Shown one piece after another: positions 1 through 11,396 of a stretch of DNA of 64,000 bases. This stretch comes from Argyresthia goedartella. Its lineage: Eukaryota; Arthropoda; Insecta; Lepidoptera; Argyresthiidae. The DNA lies in the NCBI GenBank assembly GCA_949825045.1, contig OX463808.1:24489674-24553673 (forward strand). Reading direction: 5' to 3'. Positions within the stretch are counted from its first letter, which is position 1. The number at the start of each line of letters is the position of its first letter. Both the position numbers and the translations under genes were made by a program. The notes below the pieces were generated by a model. That model saw only the letters and a program-made list of their open reading frames with translations. It did not search any database and had not been told where the DNA came from.

Positions 1-1
1 C

Positions 2-154
2 TATTTGATAAGGAAAAGGACTTATGGGATTGATTCTGAAATTCACATTGTGCATGATGGCGAAGTCATCGCTACGTTAATATATTCGTCAGGTCTGACA
101 AAATTGTTTGGTAGTCCGATAAAGGTCTCCGTCGACCCAAAACGACAAACTTAA
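2..154 (+). CDS. Unidentified open C-terminal tail, cut by the window edge
   Basis: An open frame enters from the left edge and runs about 50 codons to a TAA at 152-154. The peptide is well mixed (for example EIHIVHDGEVIATLIYSSG and KLFGSPIKVSVDPKRQT) and does not look like simple translated AT-rich DNA. I do not recognise the family. It lies on the strand opposite CadN, in what should be a CadN intron or the region next to the missing cytoplasmic exon. It could be the end of a nested intronless gene, a transposon gene, or chance. No polyadenylation signal sits close behind it. Confidence 0.3.
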   Translation, partial: YLIRKRTYGIDSEIHIVHDGEVIATLIYSSGLTKLFGSPIKVSVDPKRQT

Positions 155-1263
155 TTAATGCAATTTATTTTATACTGCTGTATCATTTCATTTAATTTCA
201 TAGTTTAATGTAAATCACGCTAGGCAATTACCATATTTAAGGATAGTTTATCATATTGTCCGAGAGCTATGAGATGCACTGCGAATATGTAGAGATAAAA
301 AGGAACAAAAGCAGTGGATATTCAAACAATTTTTATATAACAGAAAAGAGCGAGGAATTTATAATTTAAAACGCACAGACTCCTTAAGAGAACTTTTTTA
401 AGAAATTGACTTACTAACAGTAGCTAGTCAATTTATTTTCGAATATGTACGCAAAAGCCTTACAACATTTTCCAAATTTACCGAAAGCTGTAATATTAAC
501 CTAAGAAATAATCACAACTAGTTGCGCCACGGTTTATAATTGCGAAAGTCAGCAATTCTTTCAAAGGTCATTGCATTCACTACTGCAAGATACAAGAATC
601 TACCCATGTAATAGCGACTTTGCCTAAAAAGGGACATTACAATGTTCAAGATTACTTAAATGACGGGTAATCTAACTCAACACTGTTAATAATTTTGTAA
701 TTATTTATAACAATTTATATTGTAATACTCGTACTAGTTGAACACAACCAATTTTTAAAAGAGATCCAAAAATCAATCTGTGGGAGTTTCTTCTCCCTAC
801 CTCTCCCACGGGGTCCAGTGTAAAGATGAGGCAAAACATGAAATTTGCTAAGTTTATGTAAATTTCTACAGTAATAAAGAAATTTCGATTTGTTTTGATT
901 GATACAAATATCTTTTCTTAAATGAAATTACTATAACAAGTGGGTCTACATACATATGTACCTAAACGTAACATATGGTTAAACTAATAACACATGTAGT
1001 ACGAACTATCTAATAATAAATAACTGCTTTAGTATTGCTTTAAAATACTATTATATCTCATCTCGACACTGTATGGGAACTACTTTATTAAGTTATATTA
1101 AACACACGACTAAATAAGATATGTTACGAGTAAATTAACTAACATTATTCCCATACATGTGTCAAAAAACGAGGTCGCAGTCAATACGTCAAAATGATTA
1201 AGTAATGGTAAATGAGATTGTTGGCGGGATGGTTAGCATGCGTAACATAAAAGAGGTGCTCAC
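155..1263. other. AT-rich CadN intron (3' part of gene), no gene seen
   Basis: This stretch follows the donor of the last alternative transmembrane exon in the CadN reading direction. No cadherin cytoplasmic coding sequence is visible on the minus strand, so the next exon must lie beyond the left edge. It holds one interspersed repeat (725-885). Confidence 0.6.
725..885 (+). repeat. Interspersed repeat A, copy 1
   Basis: About 160 bp that recurs in the opposite orientation at 44460-44620. Shared blocks include ACACAACCAATTTTTAAAAG, AATCAATCTGTGGGAGTTTC and CTACAGTAATAAAG, in the same order. The ends are not sharply defined and no coding potential is seen. Confidence 0.7.
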
Positions 1264-1502
1264 CTAGTAGCAAAAACAAACAGACAATGATAGCTATAAT
1301 GAAATCCCTGGAGGGCTTGATGAATCCGGAAGCCAGGAGCTCCAGCCCGCAGTCGTGGCCGGTGTAGCCGAAGCTGCAGATGCAGTCGTATCTCCTAGCC
1401 GGCTCGCGGTCTACGCAGGTCCCCCCATGCTGGCAGGGGTGCAGCAAGCACTCGTTCACGTTCACGCAAGTGCCACCGCCGCGCGTCGACCCGCCGGGAC
1501 AC
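1264..1502 (-). CDS. CadN: CadN alternative EGF/transmembrane exon, second of the pair
   Basis: This 239-bp exon encodes the rest of an EGF-like module (CVNVNECLLHPC, then CICSFGYTGHDC), a short juxtamembrane stretch (GFIKPSRD) and a hydrophobic segment (FIIAIIVCLFLLL). It is a diverged duplicate of the exon at 1681-1916. The acceptor was chosen by phase: the upstream 3.8-kb exon ends with two spare bases, and only the AG at 1504-1503 gives one base and then TGT in frame. An AG at 1544-1543 gives the wrong phase. The acceptor lacks a good polypyrimidine tract. The donor GTGAGC (1263-1258) is identical to that of its partner, and both exons leave one spare base. In Drosophila CadN the homologous pair (exons 18a/18b) is spliced mutually exclusively; I infer the same here. 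Confidence 0.85.
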
Positions 1503-1680
1503 CTGGACATCGTACCGTCAACAGCTGCTGACCCCCCGTCCGCGCACTGAGCTCCGACCATGCCAGCTAATGCTAAGCTATACACTACATATGATACGAT
1601 ACGGCTATATGATACATTAAGTGCGTATGGAGAGTGAGGGTGCGGTGATAATTGACAACGGGAGCGTGTGTGGTGCTCAC

Positions 1681-1916
1681 TCATTATAATGAGGAGGCAG
1701 ACGAGTATGGCGGCGAGGGCACCCATGCTGAGCTTGAGCGTGCGGCCCTCCTGCACCAGCTCGCAGTTCTCTCCCCAGAAGCCTTCGGGGCAGTGGCAGC
1801 GGTAGCCGGGCTCGCGGTTCACGCAGGTGCCTCCGTTCCGGCAGGGGAAGTAGAGGCACTCGTTCTTGTCAACGCAACCCTTGCCGTCGCCCGACAGTAC
1901 CAAACCCTCACCGCAA
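1681..1916 (-). CDS. CadN: CadN alternative EGF/transmembrane exon, first of the pair
   Basis: This 236-bp exon completes the EGF-like module begun in the previous exon (CGEG...CVDKNECLYFPC, CHCPEGFWGENC) and encodes the highly conserved LVQEG.TLKLSMGALAA juxtamembrane and transmembrane start followed by ILVCLLIIM. The acceptor is TTCAG before TTGCGG (exon starts at 1916) and the donor is A|GTGAGC (1680-1675). It starts with one base that completes a codon split as 2+1 and ends with one spare base. It is the canonical insect N-cadherin version. Only 178 bp separate it from the alternative exon downstream. Joining both exons, or skipping both, would shift the frame, so only single inclusion gives a readable protein. 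Confidence 0.92.
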
Positions 1917-2384
1917 CTGAACACCATCACAATACATCTTGTTATTCATATTAATACATACGTACTTATATGTATGAAGAAAATTAGAAATAAGTAACAA
2001 GGATAATATAATATGAATAACGAAGTTAATGGCCTTTTCCCGGCATTTTTAGTAAAAAAGACCCCGAATCACCGACACAGAAAATTCATAAGAAATATAA
2101 TTTATGTACAGTAAACATAGTAATATACGAATAAAAATAAAAAGCAAAATTTTATAAGCGGAACTCAGTGCGCTGACAAAGTAAAACAATTTGAAAAACA
2201 AAATTTATAAAAGGTCATTAAACGGTCCGGATAAAAGTTTTAATCATGAAATGAGTTTGCATTTCAATTTAGAAAATAAGAAATTTTAAGTGGACTCGCA
2301 ATTTGAAATGAAATAAGACTCGTTATTAATGTTCGTCAAAGTTAGGGGTCATATTTGATTCAAAATATAAAAACTGTTACTTAC
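1917..2384. other. CadN intron, AT-rich, nothing else seen
   Basis: The stretch between the 3.8-kb exon and the first alternative transmembrane exon. It has a strong donor (GTAAGT reading from 2384 down). No repeat or gene was recognised. Confidence 0.8.
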
Positions 2385-5300
2385 GTGCATTCGTATTCAT
2401 TCCACAAGTCAACACAGACGAAGGGGTCGTTACAGTGCACATTGATGCACGGGCTGTTCGAGGGGCAGTTGCGGTCGAGGTTGCGGGCCATGGTGGCCTG
2501 CCCCCACTGCGTGCCGTTCATCGCCGGCGGCAGCGGCAGGTGCTTGCCCTCAAGCCGGATGTCGTCCAAGCAACCCTTCTGGAAGTCCGCGTACACCTCG
2601 AACGTTCGCACGCCGGTGTACTCAGCTTTACCTCCGGCATACACCCCTTCCTGCTTGTCCACGAGCAGCCATTGGTGGCCTTCAAACGTAAACGTCTCGT
2701 TGTACCGCCTTCCCTCCCCACCGTCCACTTCGAGTGTCGCAGCACTTCCGTATCGGCTAACGCGCGCGATATGCCACTGACCATCATCAACAGCGACAGC
2801 GTTGAGCCATACATCGCGCTCTTCAGTACGCAGTGAGTTCAGATTGAAGCGGAAGTGGAGGCGCGCATCTTTCACTTCCAAGATTCCGTATTCTCGGTTA
2901 TGCTGATCGCTGACACGAAACAGTTCACCGTGAGGCTCACGTGTCCGGAATCGCAGCTGGATCTGGGTGCTGAATCGATCCGGCTCGAAGCTCAGAGCGA
3001 ATTTAACGTAACTCTGAGGTCGGAAGCTTGTTGGTGTAGTCGGTATATTACAAGCCGGTCCTGTCCAACCTGGCTGACATTGACAGCGGGCTTCAGAAAA
3101 GCTTCCTACGCAAGTTCCGTGTTCCCAACACCTTGATGTCGCATCAGCCTGGTTACAAATCTCTTCAGTCTGTGGACAACCAGCAACAGAATTCCTCGAC
3201 AAACCAGGGTGAGCCAGATCGTACAACTTGCTATTGTGAATTAAATTCCGAATGCATCCATCGAATCCTTTTCCAATTGGCATGTATTGCCAATGGTAAT
3301 GGGTGGGATCAAAGTGTTCAATGTAAAGCCCACCAATTTGTAGCGGGGAATTTACATTCAAATATTCGTTGAATGGTGGTATTGTTCCAGAAGCTTGACA
3401 TGATGAGTCATCGAATTCAGGTGGTGTGCCGTCTTCCATTTCTTGAATATCAGCAGATTTACAATAGTCGACGACCATTCTTACATTTTCTGAATTCCAG
3501 AAGATGTCTACCCTGTGCCATTCTCCATCGTCCAAACTTTTCTTTGATTTTACCCTTAATTCTAGAGTGCCAGAGCCGAAATCAATGAGAAGCCTAGGGT
3601 AGCCCCTTTCCAACTCAACTGATATGAAATCGGAGACCATGATTTCTTCTGGCTCAGGTGGTACGATCGGGCCGTTATACAAAAGAACACCCTCGGATTT
3701 CCTAGTTATGAATTCAAAGCTCAAGTGTGAGCTGTCGCACATCTCTAATGCAGGATACCATGCCCAGCCGTTTCCTCTGAAACTCCTGGAAGTTTGTTGA
3801 CATCTGGGACCAGTGTAGCCAGGGGGGCACGAGCAAGTCAAGCCGTATTTTCCCTCGATGCACCTACCACCGTTATAGCACGGTGAGTTTCGACATGTTT
3901 CGGCCTGGGTGAAATTCCGTGCACCACACGTGCACTCAGCTATAACGTCGACTCGAACACCGACAAGGGCAGTTTTATTTGCGTTAACCATATACGGAAG
4001 ATTGCTGATATCAAGTACATTTGTACATGATCCCTCACACTGTTGATTTTCGTAAATGCATTCGTCAATAGCGACCATTGTGATATTAATTCCTACTGCT
4101 CGCTCAATCTCCTCCCTGTGCATGAGTACAATACCGTTCAATCTGATGGGTTTGTAATAGTGAGCCCCATGTGCTGAGAATCGTATGTCAGTAATGGGAG
4201 GATGTTTCTTTCTCAGTTGGACACTGAACACGTCAATGTTTTCTCGCTCGGTATTCAATAGATCAGCTAGTTTATCTTTGAAAATATCTAACTTGCTCCT
4301 GGAGACGCTGAGCGTCTTATAGTTCCACACTCGTACGAAGTCTTCATCTGATATTCCCGATATCCTAAGTGATCCTGAGTTTATGATCGCCTCGTGTGAT
4401 ATTTCTTTTACATACACAGTCACATTGGCCGGAACATCTGTTTGAGTATGTTTTCTATCATATACTTTGAATTTCAAATGGTATCTCCCTTCCCTTGTTT
4501 TATGTCTCATTTGTATCATACCGGTTTCTTCATTGAGCGTAAAGTTGGGATGTTCTGTACTCTCCCAGAAGAATTTCTTATCTGGCAAATCCCAGTCATC
4601 TAAGTCGTAAACGTACACTCTGCCGATTTCTGTATCAGGGGCGGATCCCTGATAGTTGTACACAAGAATTTCTTTAGATCCTGGTTGCATTTTATTATCA
4701 TTGACATCACCAATGACGACGGTTAGCGTGCTTGTTCCTGTCATAGCTGGATTGCCGTGATCCTTAATTATGATTGGAATAAGGTATTCCTTCTGTTGCT
4801 CTCTGTCAAATGATCTTAGCGATGAAACAATGGCCATGCCATCACCGTTAGCACCTTTCTGATCTTGTTCGACTTTGAATGAAGCTCTGATAATATCATC
4901 CGCGCCAGGGTCAAGCCGGAATTGGAATGGAGGTCCATTACTTTTCGATCTATCGTCGTCATCGGTGGCTAATATCTCAGCAACCTTCTTTGGTGTAATG
5001 TGCTCGGTAAGAACAGGTCTATAATCTTTTAGGAATGTTGGAGCGTTGTCGTTAATATCCTGGACAATTACCGTAAGAGTAGCTGTGGCTGTCCTGGGTG
5101 GTGCTCCGTCATCAATAGCTAAGATTTTAACTTGATGCCGAGGCGTGTCTTCTCTATCTAACGCTCTCTGTATACTTACTGAGCCTTCCTGGTTTATCGA
5201 AAACTGACGTTTTCTATCTGAGGATCTGTCGATCGCATACGACACCTTACTTTTTCCTCCCTGATCAGGATCAGTAGCTTTGAATGTTTCCAAGCTTTTA

Positions 5301-6181
5301 CCAACTTCTGCGTTTTCATACACAGACACTTCAATATTTGCTCGTTTAAACTGAGGTTTATTGTCATTTATATCTCTTAGCTTAACTACAACCCACGAAT
5401 ACGCTACATGGTACTTATCATTATCATTATCTTCTCCTTTGTCGTTAACTTGTATCCTAAATCTGAAACCATTACTTTGTAATTGGTCTTCATAGTCTAA
5501 CGGCTGGACTATTTTCAAAGAACCTGTCCCATCATTATTTCTGACCATAGTAAACTTATCAGCACCATATCCACTGTTCTCTATTACTTTGTATTGGAAC
5601 TTATTTGTTTCATCTTCGTCATGAACGGTTACAGTGAGAATTGGCATTTCGGGTAAATTCGTTCCATCTGTTTCATCCACTTCAGTGAACCATTCGTCCT
5701 TGGTGAATTGAGGAGGCATGTCATTTATATCCTTAACTCTTATTGACGCTGTGCCGGTTCCTTTCAACCCTCCGCCATCAGAAGCTACTATCTGTATAGA
5801 ATAATCAGGAGTCCTCTCGCGATCCAAACAGCATACAGCTGTTTTTATAACACCCGTCTCGGCTTCAATTTCAAATATTGGTGAACCGGTTTCTTCTTCA
5901 ATCACATTTTTCTCTATTGAGTACCAAAGTTTGGCATTATTACTTTCAGCAGGATCATCATAATCAATCGCCGTCATAGTCATAACGACCATTCCTGCAG
6001 TTCCATTTTCGGTAACATTCCCGAAATAAACTCCTTGTGGGAAAATAGGCGCGTTATCATTAATGTCCTTGAGATTTACTTGAACATCTGCATAGCCCAC
6101 AAGACCCTCCCCGCCTTCATCTTGAGCAAAGACTGTGAATCTCCATTGCGGTCGGCCATTTGGTTGATCGCGATCCAACGG
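2385..6181 (-). CDS. CadN: CadN main ectodomain exon: cadherin repeats, EGF and laminin-G
   Basis: A single 3797-bp exon encodes 1265 complete codons of neural cadherin, a calcium-dependent homophilic adhesion receptor of neurons. Numbering from the second codon, the inter-repeat calcium motifs are DINDNAPIF (~39), DINDMPPQF (~150), DINDNKPQF (~269), DINDNAPTF (~374) and DVNDNK (~491), so parts of about six EC repeats are present. A non-cadherin proximal region follows, then EGF-like ~762-793, laminin-G ~798-1001, EGF-like ~1017-1043, laminin-G ~1054-1238, and the start of a third EGF (CPSNSPC, ending in DLWNEYEC). The acceptor TTACAG ends at 6182 and the exon opens CCG TTG GAT. The donor CAC|GTAAGT leaves two spare bases. 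The frame is undamaged throughout. Packing this much into one exon suggests intron loss relative to the Drosophila layout. Confidence 0.97.
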
Positions 6182-6532
6182 CTGTAATAAACCGACGTGA
6201 TGTTAGTTCATTATAAGCAAACACTCAATAAACTGAATAAAGTTTAAAGAATTTCAGTAACACAAGCAAAATAATAGTTTCCGTTATGGTTTTATTTATG
6301 TTTGCGATTCAGAGTCAAGGAATTCAACAAATGTACATTTACGAGTGCATTGTGCATTCATATCATGTGTTGGTTAGACGAGGACGAGTATTCCATGCTC
6401 TCATACAGAATCGGAACGGATGGTATTTAGGTAGTCACAATTCGTGTGCTGCGAGCTCGTAACATATTTCGTCCTAAGCTTCGGGAAACTGAAATCCTCT
6501 AGCTATTGCTACGGCTCAAATAATTTACAAAC
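6182..6532. other. CadN intron, nothing else seen
   Basis: A 351-bp intron between the 138-bp exon and the 3.8-kb exon. No repeat or gene was recognised. Confidence 0.85.
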
Positions 6533-6670
6533 CTTGAGGACAAATATTTCTCCGGTTGTTCGGTTGATATCGAACTTGCTGTTCGCTGGGTTGTCGGGGT
6601 CAATACCCTGACCAGTCAAGAAATACACGATATTCTGCTGCCTGTCTTTATCACCATCCGTGGCGGTGAC
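6533..6670 (-). CDS. CadN: CadN ectodomain exon (cadherin repeat segment)
   Basis: This 138-bp, 46-codon, phase 0/0 exon is too short for most ORF scans. It reads VTATDGDKDRQQNIVYFLTG, then QGIDPDNPANSKFD and NRTTGEIFVLK, which joins directly to PLDRDQPNGRP of the next exon. This is the typical first half of a cadherin repeat, with the A-T-D calcium motif and the F-x-I-N-x-x-T-G-x-I strand. The acceptor is ACAG ending at 6671 and the donor is AAG|GTTTGT at 6532. It receives whichever of the two alternative exons upstream is used. Confidence 0.95.
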
Positions 6671-9600
6671 CTGTTTACATAAAGAAAAACAAATATTTTA
6701 TTTACATTCTCGAAATTATTATTGAATACAATAGATATTTATTATATAGGTATGAGAGTTAAACAATCAATAAGTATTCTCGATTGAAGTCGGTATACAG
6801 AAATTGGTGAAGCCATTGCATTTTACAATTAAAACTCAAGCAAACAATTTAACTTGCTTGCGCAAAAATGCAAGCAATCTGTTTGCTCGACTTTCTATGA
6901 ATATTTTCTTTCTGTTCATTGTATTGTGAGTACTAGTACCACGATTATGAATATATATGAAATAATACCGATTCACAGAGTATTGAATAAATAAACACTG
7001 TTGAATATTGCTATATTCCTTTCGGTTATGAGATCGTATGAGGCTTTGAACTTTCATATTGGAACTTGGGATTTATGTTTCTCGCCGTTTTGTTTGAAGA
7101 AGCACTTCGTGTACACCAGTTGAAGAAAGTTCCGCAACTGTCAATGGGGCTGGGTTTGCCGCTCCGGGCTATTTATTATTGATTCACTTCCTCACGCAAA
7201 CACTTTCTGCCAACAACAACAAGAGGCAACGAGCCCCTGAAAAAGGTGTTTGTGAATCATTAAAGGCCAAACTGAAGATTTGCCTTTACTGAGCTGTTCC
7301 GAAATATAAACAAATATTACCTGCCGGGCCACGTAACTAACAAAATCGCCGCCATCACTGGATGAACAGCCCATAATGACGAGTGATTTTTTATATTCAC
7401 TTATTCGTAGTTAAACAGGAGAATCAAGGTTACAGAACGACCTTTTTGAATTATTAGATATGAGTTTACGAGAGGGCGTTACGGGTGGCGGATGTGGTGG
7501 AAGCATCAGAAACTTGCCTGTGAATATTTCAATAAAGTGAGCAAAAATGTTTTACGGGACTTTTTACGGGACTATTTAAAACTTCGAGTTGAGCTGAAGT
7601 TATGATGAAAATTGTTACCGACGACGCATCGCCAACGATTTATTACCAAAGTCATCGACGAGGGTCGCGTCATATCAGCTATTGCAAGAATTACGTAAAA
7701 ATTACCTCGCCAGTCAGCGAGACGCTCAAAATAATGAAGTAAATGCCCGCTGCAAACGACTATTAAGTAAGTATATGGTAACGGGGCTCTCCAATTACGC
7801 TCTAGCTATCCGTGCCCGCTGAAATGAAGAGGGTCGACGTCTCTGTAATTACTCGGATCATTTGCGAATCTCATTCCAATTATGTATAAAAAAAGACCTG
7901 CGACGACAAATTTTAGCTTGACGGCCTAAAAGGGATATTTTCAGACTATATTTGAATATCTTGAATTGAAGCCACTGACGCGACTCCAACGGCATTCAGT
8001 AGTTCACATTATTCTTGATTGTGTACATCAAAGTTGAACAAGTAACATTTAGGCTTATATATTAATTATATTCGAGCTATAGCAAGAAAAAATGGAATGT
8101 CCTTTGCAAGTTTTGTGCACATCTGAGCTGGAGATACATAACCTACTTAGACGTCGGATGAAGGAACCGCGTGCGGGCAGAGTAGGGAGTGCACACGGGT
8201 AGCCAAAAGCTATAAAAAAATGAGTTTCCAATTGAGGACTGCAAACAATCGTCATGATAGGTATATATAGGTAAGAACAAACTAGATAAAAAACAAGTTC
8301 CAAGATCCAATAATAATATTATTCAAATCCTTTGTGAATCGCGATACTATTTAATATCAGTTTTCAGATGAGCAACAGTATAACTGTGTTCCGAAACATA
8401 TTAAAGCAGCACTCGTAGCACGCCCCTCGTGACTCGCATTTATCGCGCATTTTATCGCGTATAAATGTCAAAACCGAGTCGCGAGTCACGCGGGGCATGC
8501 TACGGGTTGCTGGATTATATAAAACATATGACCATATACAGTTCTGCACAAACATATAAATAAACTACAGCTGTCCTGACGAAGAGTTTGTAGCGTCAAG
8601 TAAAGTTTAGTTTAGTTTAAGTCACACATTTTTATTTTTATATTATATATACACATATATTAAGCTGTAATATAAAAATATATACATACATATTAAGCAC
8701 CTTACCTGTTAAATAGACATCTCAAAAATTAGGCAGCTCAATGTGATGCAAAATGCTTTATAATGCATAAAACACTTACCTCCTTATTCATAAAACGTAT
8801 TTAACCTATATATATATATGATAGCTAAAATGTCGTTTGTCCTTTTCTCACAAACACAAATTTCAAAGTGACAAACAAAGACAAACGAATCATAACATCG
8901 TTATAGTTAAAATAAGTTTATTAGACGTTTATGAATAAGGCTTACATTCTGACGTTAGATGATGGACGTTGACATTTTATATGGGATAGGAATATAGGTA
9001 AGGAATATGTAAAAAAATTGAAATAAGGATTCGAGTTGATCAAAGGTTGGCAGGTGGAGAAAGGATGTAAAGGACAAAAAGTATGAAACTCAAATGAAAT
9101 TCATCAATTGAAATGGGAGCCGCAAAGACGAGTAAAAACATTACTCAAGGGTTTCTCCTTAGGTGTATAGTAAAGGGTATACCGGAAAGGTATAGTCACA
9201 TTTCTAGGGATTGTTTGGGACATAATTCTGAACAGCTTTCACTTCGAAACGTAATTGATAAGAGAAACTTTATCTTTCACATCTCCAGATCAATCAGCTG
9301 AGCGCCCGTCTAAAATGTATTGAAAAGTGAAAATTAAAGTTGCTTTGATCAAATAGGGTTCATAGTGAAAGTGGTTCAGAATAATGCCCCTAACAACCCC
9401 CTAAAATATGACGACACATTTCTGTTACACCCCTATTCTATCTCTTTCGCGGTCGTAACGCACCTGTCCTGTTAAATAACGATGAATAAATGAAATATTA
9501 TTTAGATCGCTAAACCCTGCTCTTTACTGGAATCCCTATATAAGACAAACTTTTCGTTGCTATGTGGGCTACGGAGATTAACAATGTTAAAGTCTCCCCT

Positions 9601-9894
9601 CTACCTTACAAAAGATAGATGATAAGAATGAACCCAAAGCCTGCGTTCGCTTAATCCTAGGTGTGGGTAAGAAGGGCGTGGCACACCAGTGATCCCTGCT
9701 TGAACAAATTAAAGCTTCGTGTAAGGGGCGGGCACTATCTGTGACATATGTGTGAAGTTTTTTGCTCGCGTGTCGGGGCATAGAGTTGGCAACTTGTAAG
9801 TTGTTACAAGTACGTGAGGTACGGACTCAAGGAGCTAGTGACAGGGTAGGGCGTAAAGGAGTTAGTGAGTAAAGTAAAAAATAAACAAAAAAAC
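6671..9894. other. CadN intron with one MITE, no gene seen
   Basis: A 3.2-kb AT-rich intron. Small open frames inside show no recognisable protein. It contains a MITE-like inverted-repeat unit at 8782-8940. Confidence 0.75.
8782..8940. mobile_element. MITE-like unit with TTATTCATAAA ends
   Basis: A ~159-bp unit starts CCTTATTCATAAAACGT and ends ACGTTTATGAATAAGG, a near-perfect inverted pair of about 16 bp. The interior is AT-rich and non-coding. Ends of this type are common in non-autonomous DNA elements of insects. The target duplication was not resolved. Confidence 0.7.
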
Positions 9895-10056
9895 CTTTGT
9901 GAGAGGGTGCGGGAAAGGTCCGGTCTCTTCTAGGGACTGTGTGATGTATACGCCGCGCGTGAACCGAGGAGGAAGGTCGTTGACGTCGAGGACTCGCACG
10001 ATGACTCGGGTTTGGTTCTCGTTGCGTCCGTCCGAAGCGACCAGCGACAAGTCATA
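9895..10056 (-). CDS. CadN: CadN alternative ectodomain exon, second of the pair
   Basis: This 162-bp (54-codon), phase 0/0 exon reads YDLSLVASDGRNENQTRV, IVRVLDVNDLPPRF, then TRGVYITQSLEETGPFPHPLTK. It encodes the end of one cadherin repeat, the DVNDLPPRF linker and the first strand of the next repeat. It is a diverged duplicate of 11232-11396, with the same domain boundary. The acceptor is TGCAG ending at 10057. The donor AAG|GTTTTT departs from consensus at +5. In Drosophila CadN the equivalent pair (13a/13b) is mutually exclusive. Skipping or including both would not break the frame here, so exclusivity must be enforced by splicing control. Confidence 0.93.
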
Positions 10057-11231
10057 CTGCACCAACGTATATATTAACACACCATGCCCATGCACTTCTA
10101 CAGCCTTACAAAAATATAATCAGGGGCAACAAAATGGGATGAAAGTCAAACATGGGTCTTAAAACCTTACCGTCAGCTGAACCGCAACGAGAATAGAATT
10201 GGTAATATCCCGCAAAGGAAACATTTACGTCATACCGGTGTATCATACCGGCTTTAATTTTATGAATGTACGCTTTTTTGTAGATGTGGTATGCCACAAT
10301 TTTCCACGCGATGTTTCGCCGGATGCTGGGGCTATTCATCATATCGATACAGACAATTTATGTCCGTGGCAACGCCAGTTTTATTAGACTCGGCTCTGTT
10401 TTGTACGTTTAAATGTATTTGTTAAGGTGAAAGTTTTAAGTATGTACCTGTAGTCAATAATTTGGACGTGTTTGTTTCAGCGGACGAAGAAAATTTATGC
10501 TTTGCGAAGTGCGAATAGCTTTCTATTTAGTCCAGTACGCATGAAGCCGTAAATAAAAAATAAATTTCCGTTTGCTCTCAGCCAACCCACCAGCTATGAT
10601 CCGGAACTACCCTCATTATCTTTAGGAAAATGGTAAAAGAAATGTTCGCCTTTGAAGAAAAATATTCGAACCTAAGTCCTACTCTTCCGAGCTTTTTACA
10701 CGAGCATAAATAACAAAATATACAGTTTGAGTTTCTAAGAGTAATATCATAACAGGCGAAAGTTCACTTCGCTGCACTCTAGACATTTCTGATCGTTTGT
10801 CTGCTTCGATGTCGAGACCCGAGCGATCACAACTAGAGCGAACTAGTTTTCTTTCGAATTTCACTCGAAAACGCCTGAATAATTCCGAAAATAATCTCCG
10901 CCGTCGTCGTTGGAGCTGCGGTCCATTACAACCGATTTACAGAAACACAACAAATGATAGAGAGAATACGTGTTGCAATCAACCTATATACAGACAGTAA
11001 AGAAAATCTTATTTCCAGCATGTAATCAATTATCTCGTTGTGAGCTACATCGCAGGGATAGGATATAAACTGACTGGCAAAACAAACTACAAAAAGAAAA
11101 CAAAAAAAAACACTATACTGCAACGGCAACCAAAGACTACGACAAAGAGCTTCAACAAAAAATACATGCCATGCAAAATCGGACGATCACAAAACAAAAC
11201 GGGAGCGTGAATGCTTTTCGACGAGTGTGAC
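10057..11231. other. Intron between the two alternative ectodomain exons
   Basis: A 1175-bp intron with no recognised repeat or gene. It is the place to look for splicing-control elements, but I could not identify a specific docking or selector sequence by eye. Confidence 0.7.
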
Positions 11232-11396
11232 CTGCAAGACGCGTTTCGGCAGATTCCGGTCATCCTCCTCAGTGATCTGGGTGCGGTAGGTGGGTCGCTC
11301 GAACACCGGCGGGTTGTCGTTCACGTCCTTCACGTGGATCACGACAGTCGTGTAGTTCTCCTTGAGGTTGTCTGAGGCTGCCAGCTTCAGCTCGTA
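11232..11396 (-). CDS. CadN: CadN alternative ectodomain exon, first of the pair
   Basis: This 165-bp (55-codon), phase 0/0 exon reads YELKLAASDNLKENYTTV, VIHVKDVNDNPPVF, then ERPTYRTQITEEDDRNLPKR and VLQ. It joins upstream to LDYETRKR and downstream to VTATDGDK, giving the canonical insect N-cadherin sequence. The acceptor is GCAG ending at 11397. The donor is CAG|GTCACA, poor beyond the GT. The linker here is the calcium-type DVNDNPPVF, while the partner exon has DVNDLPPRF. It is three bases longer than its partner. Confidence 0.95.

Noticed and set aside
1503..1560. Acceptor AG at 1544-1543 for the second transmembrane exon, giving a longer EGF part
   Set aside because: The phase does not fit the two spare bases left by the upstream exon, whereas the AG at 1504-1503 does.
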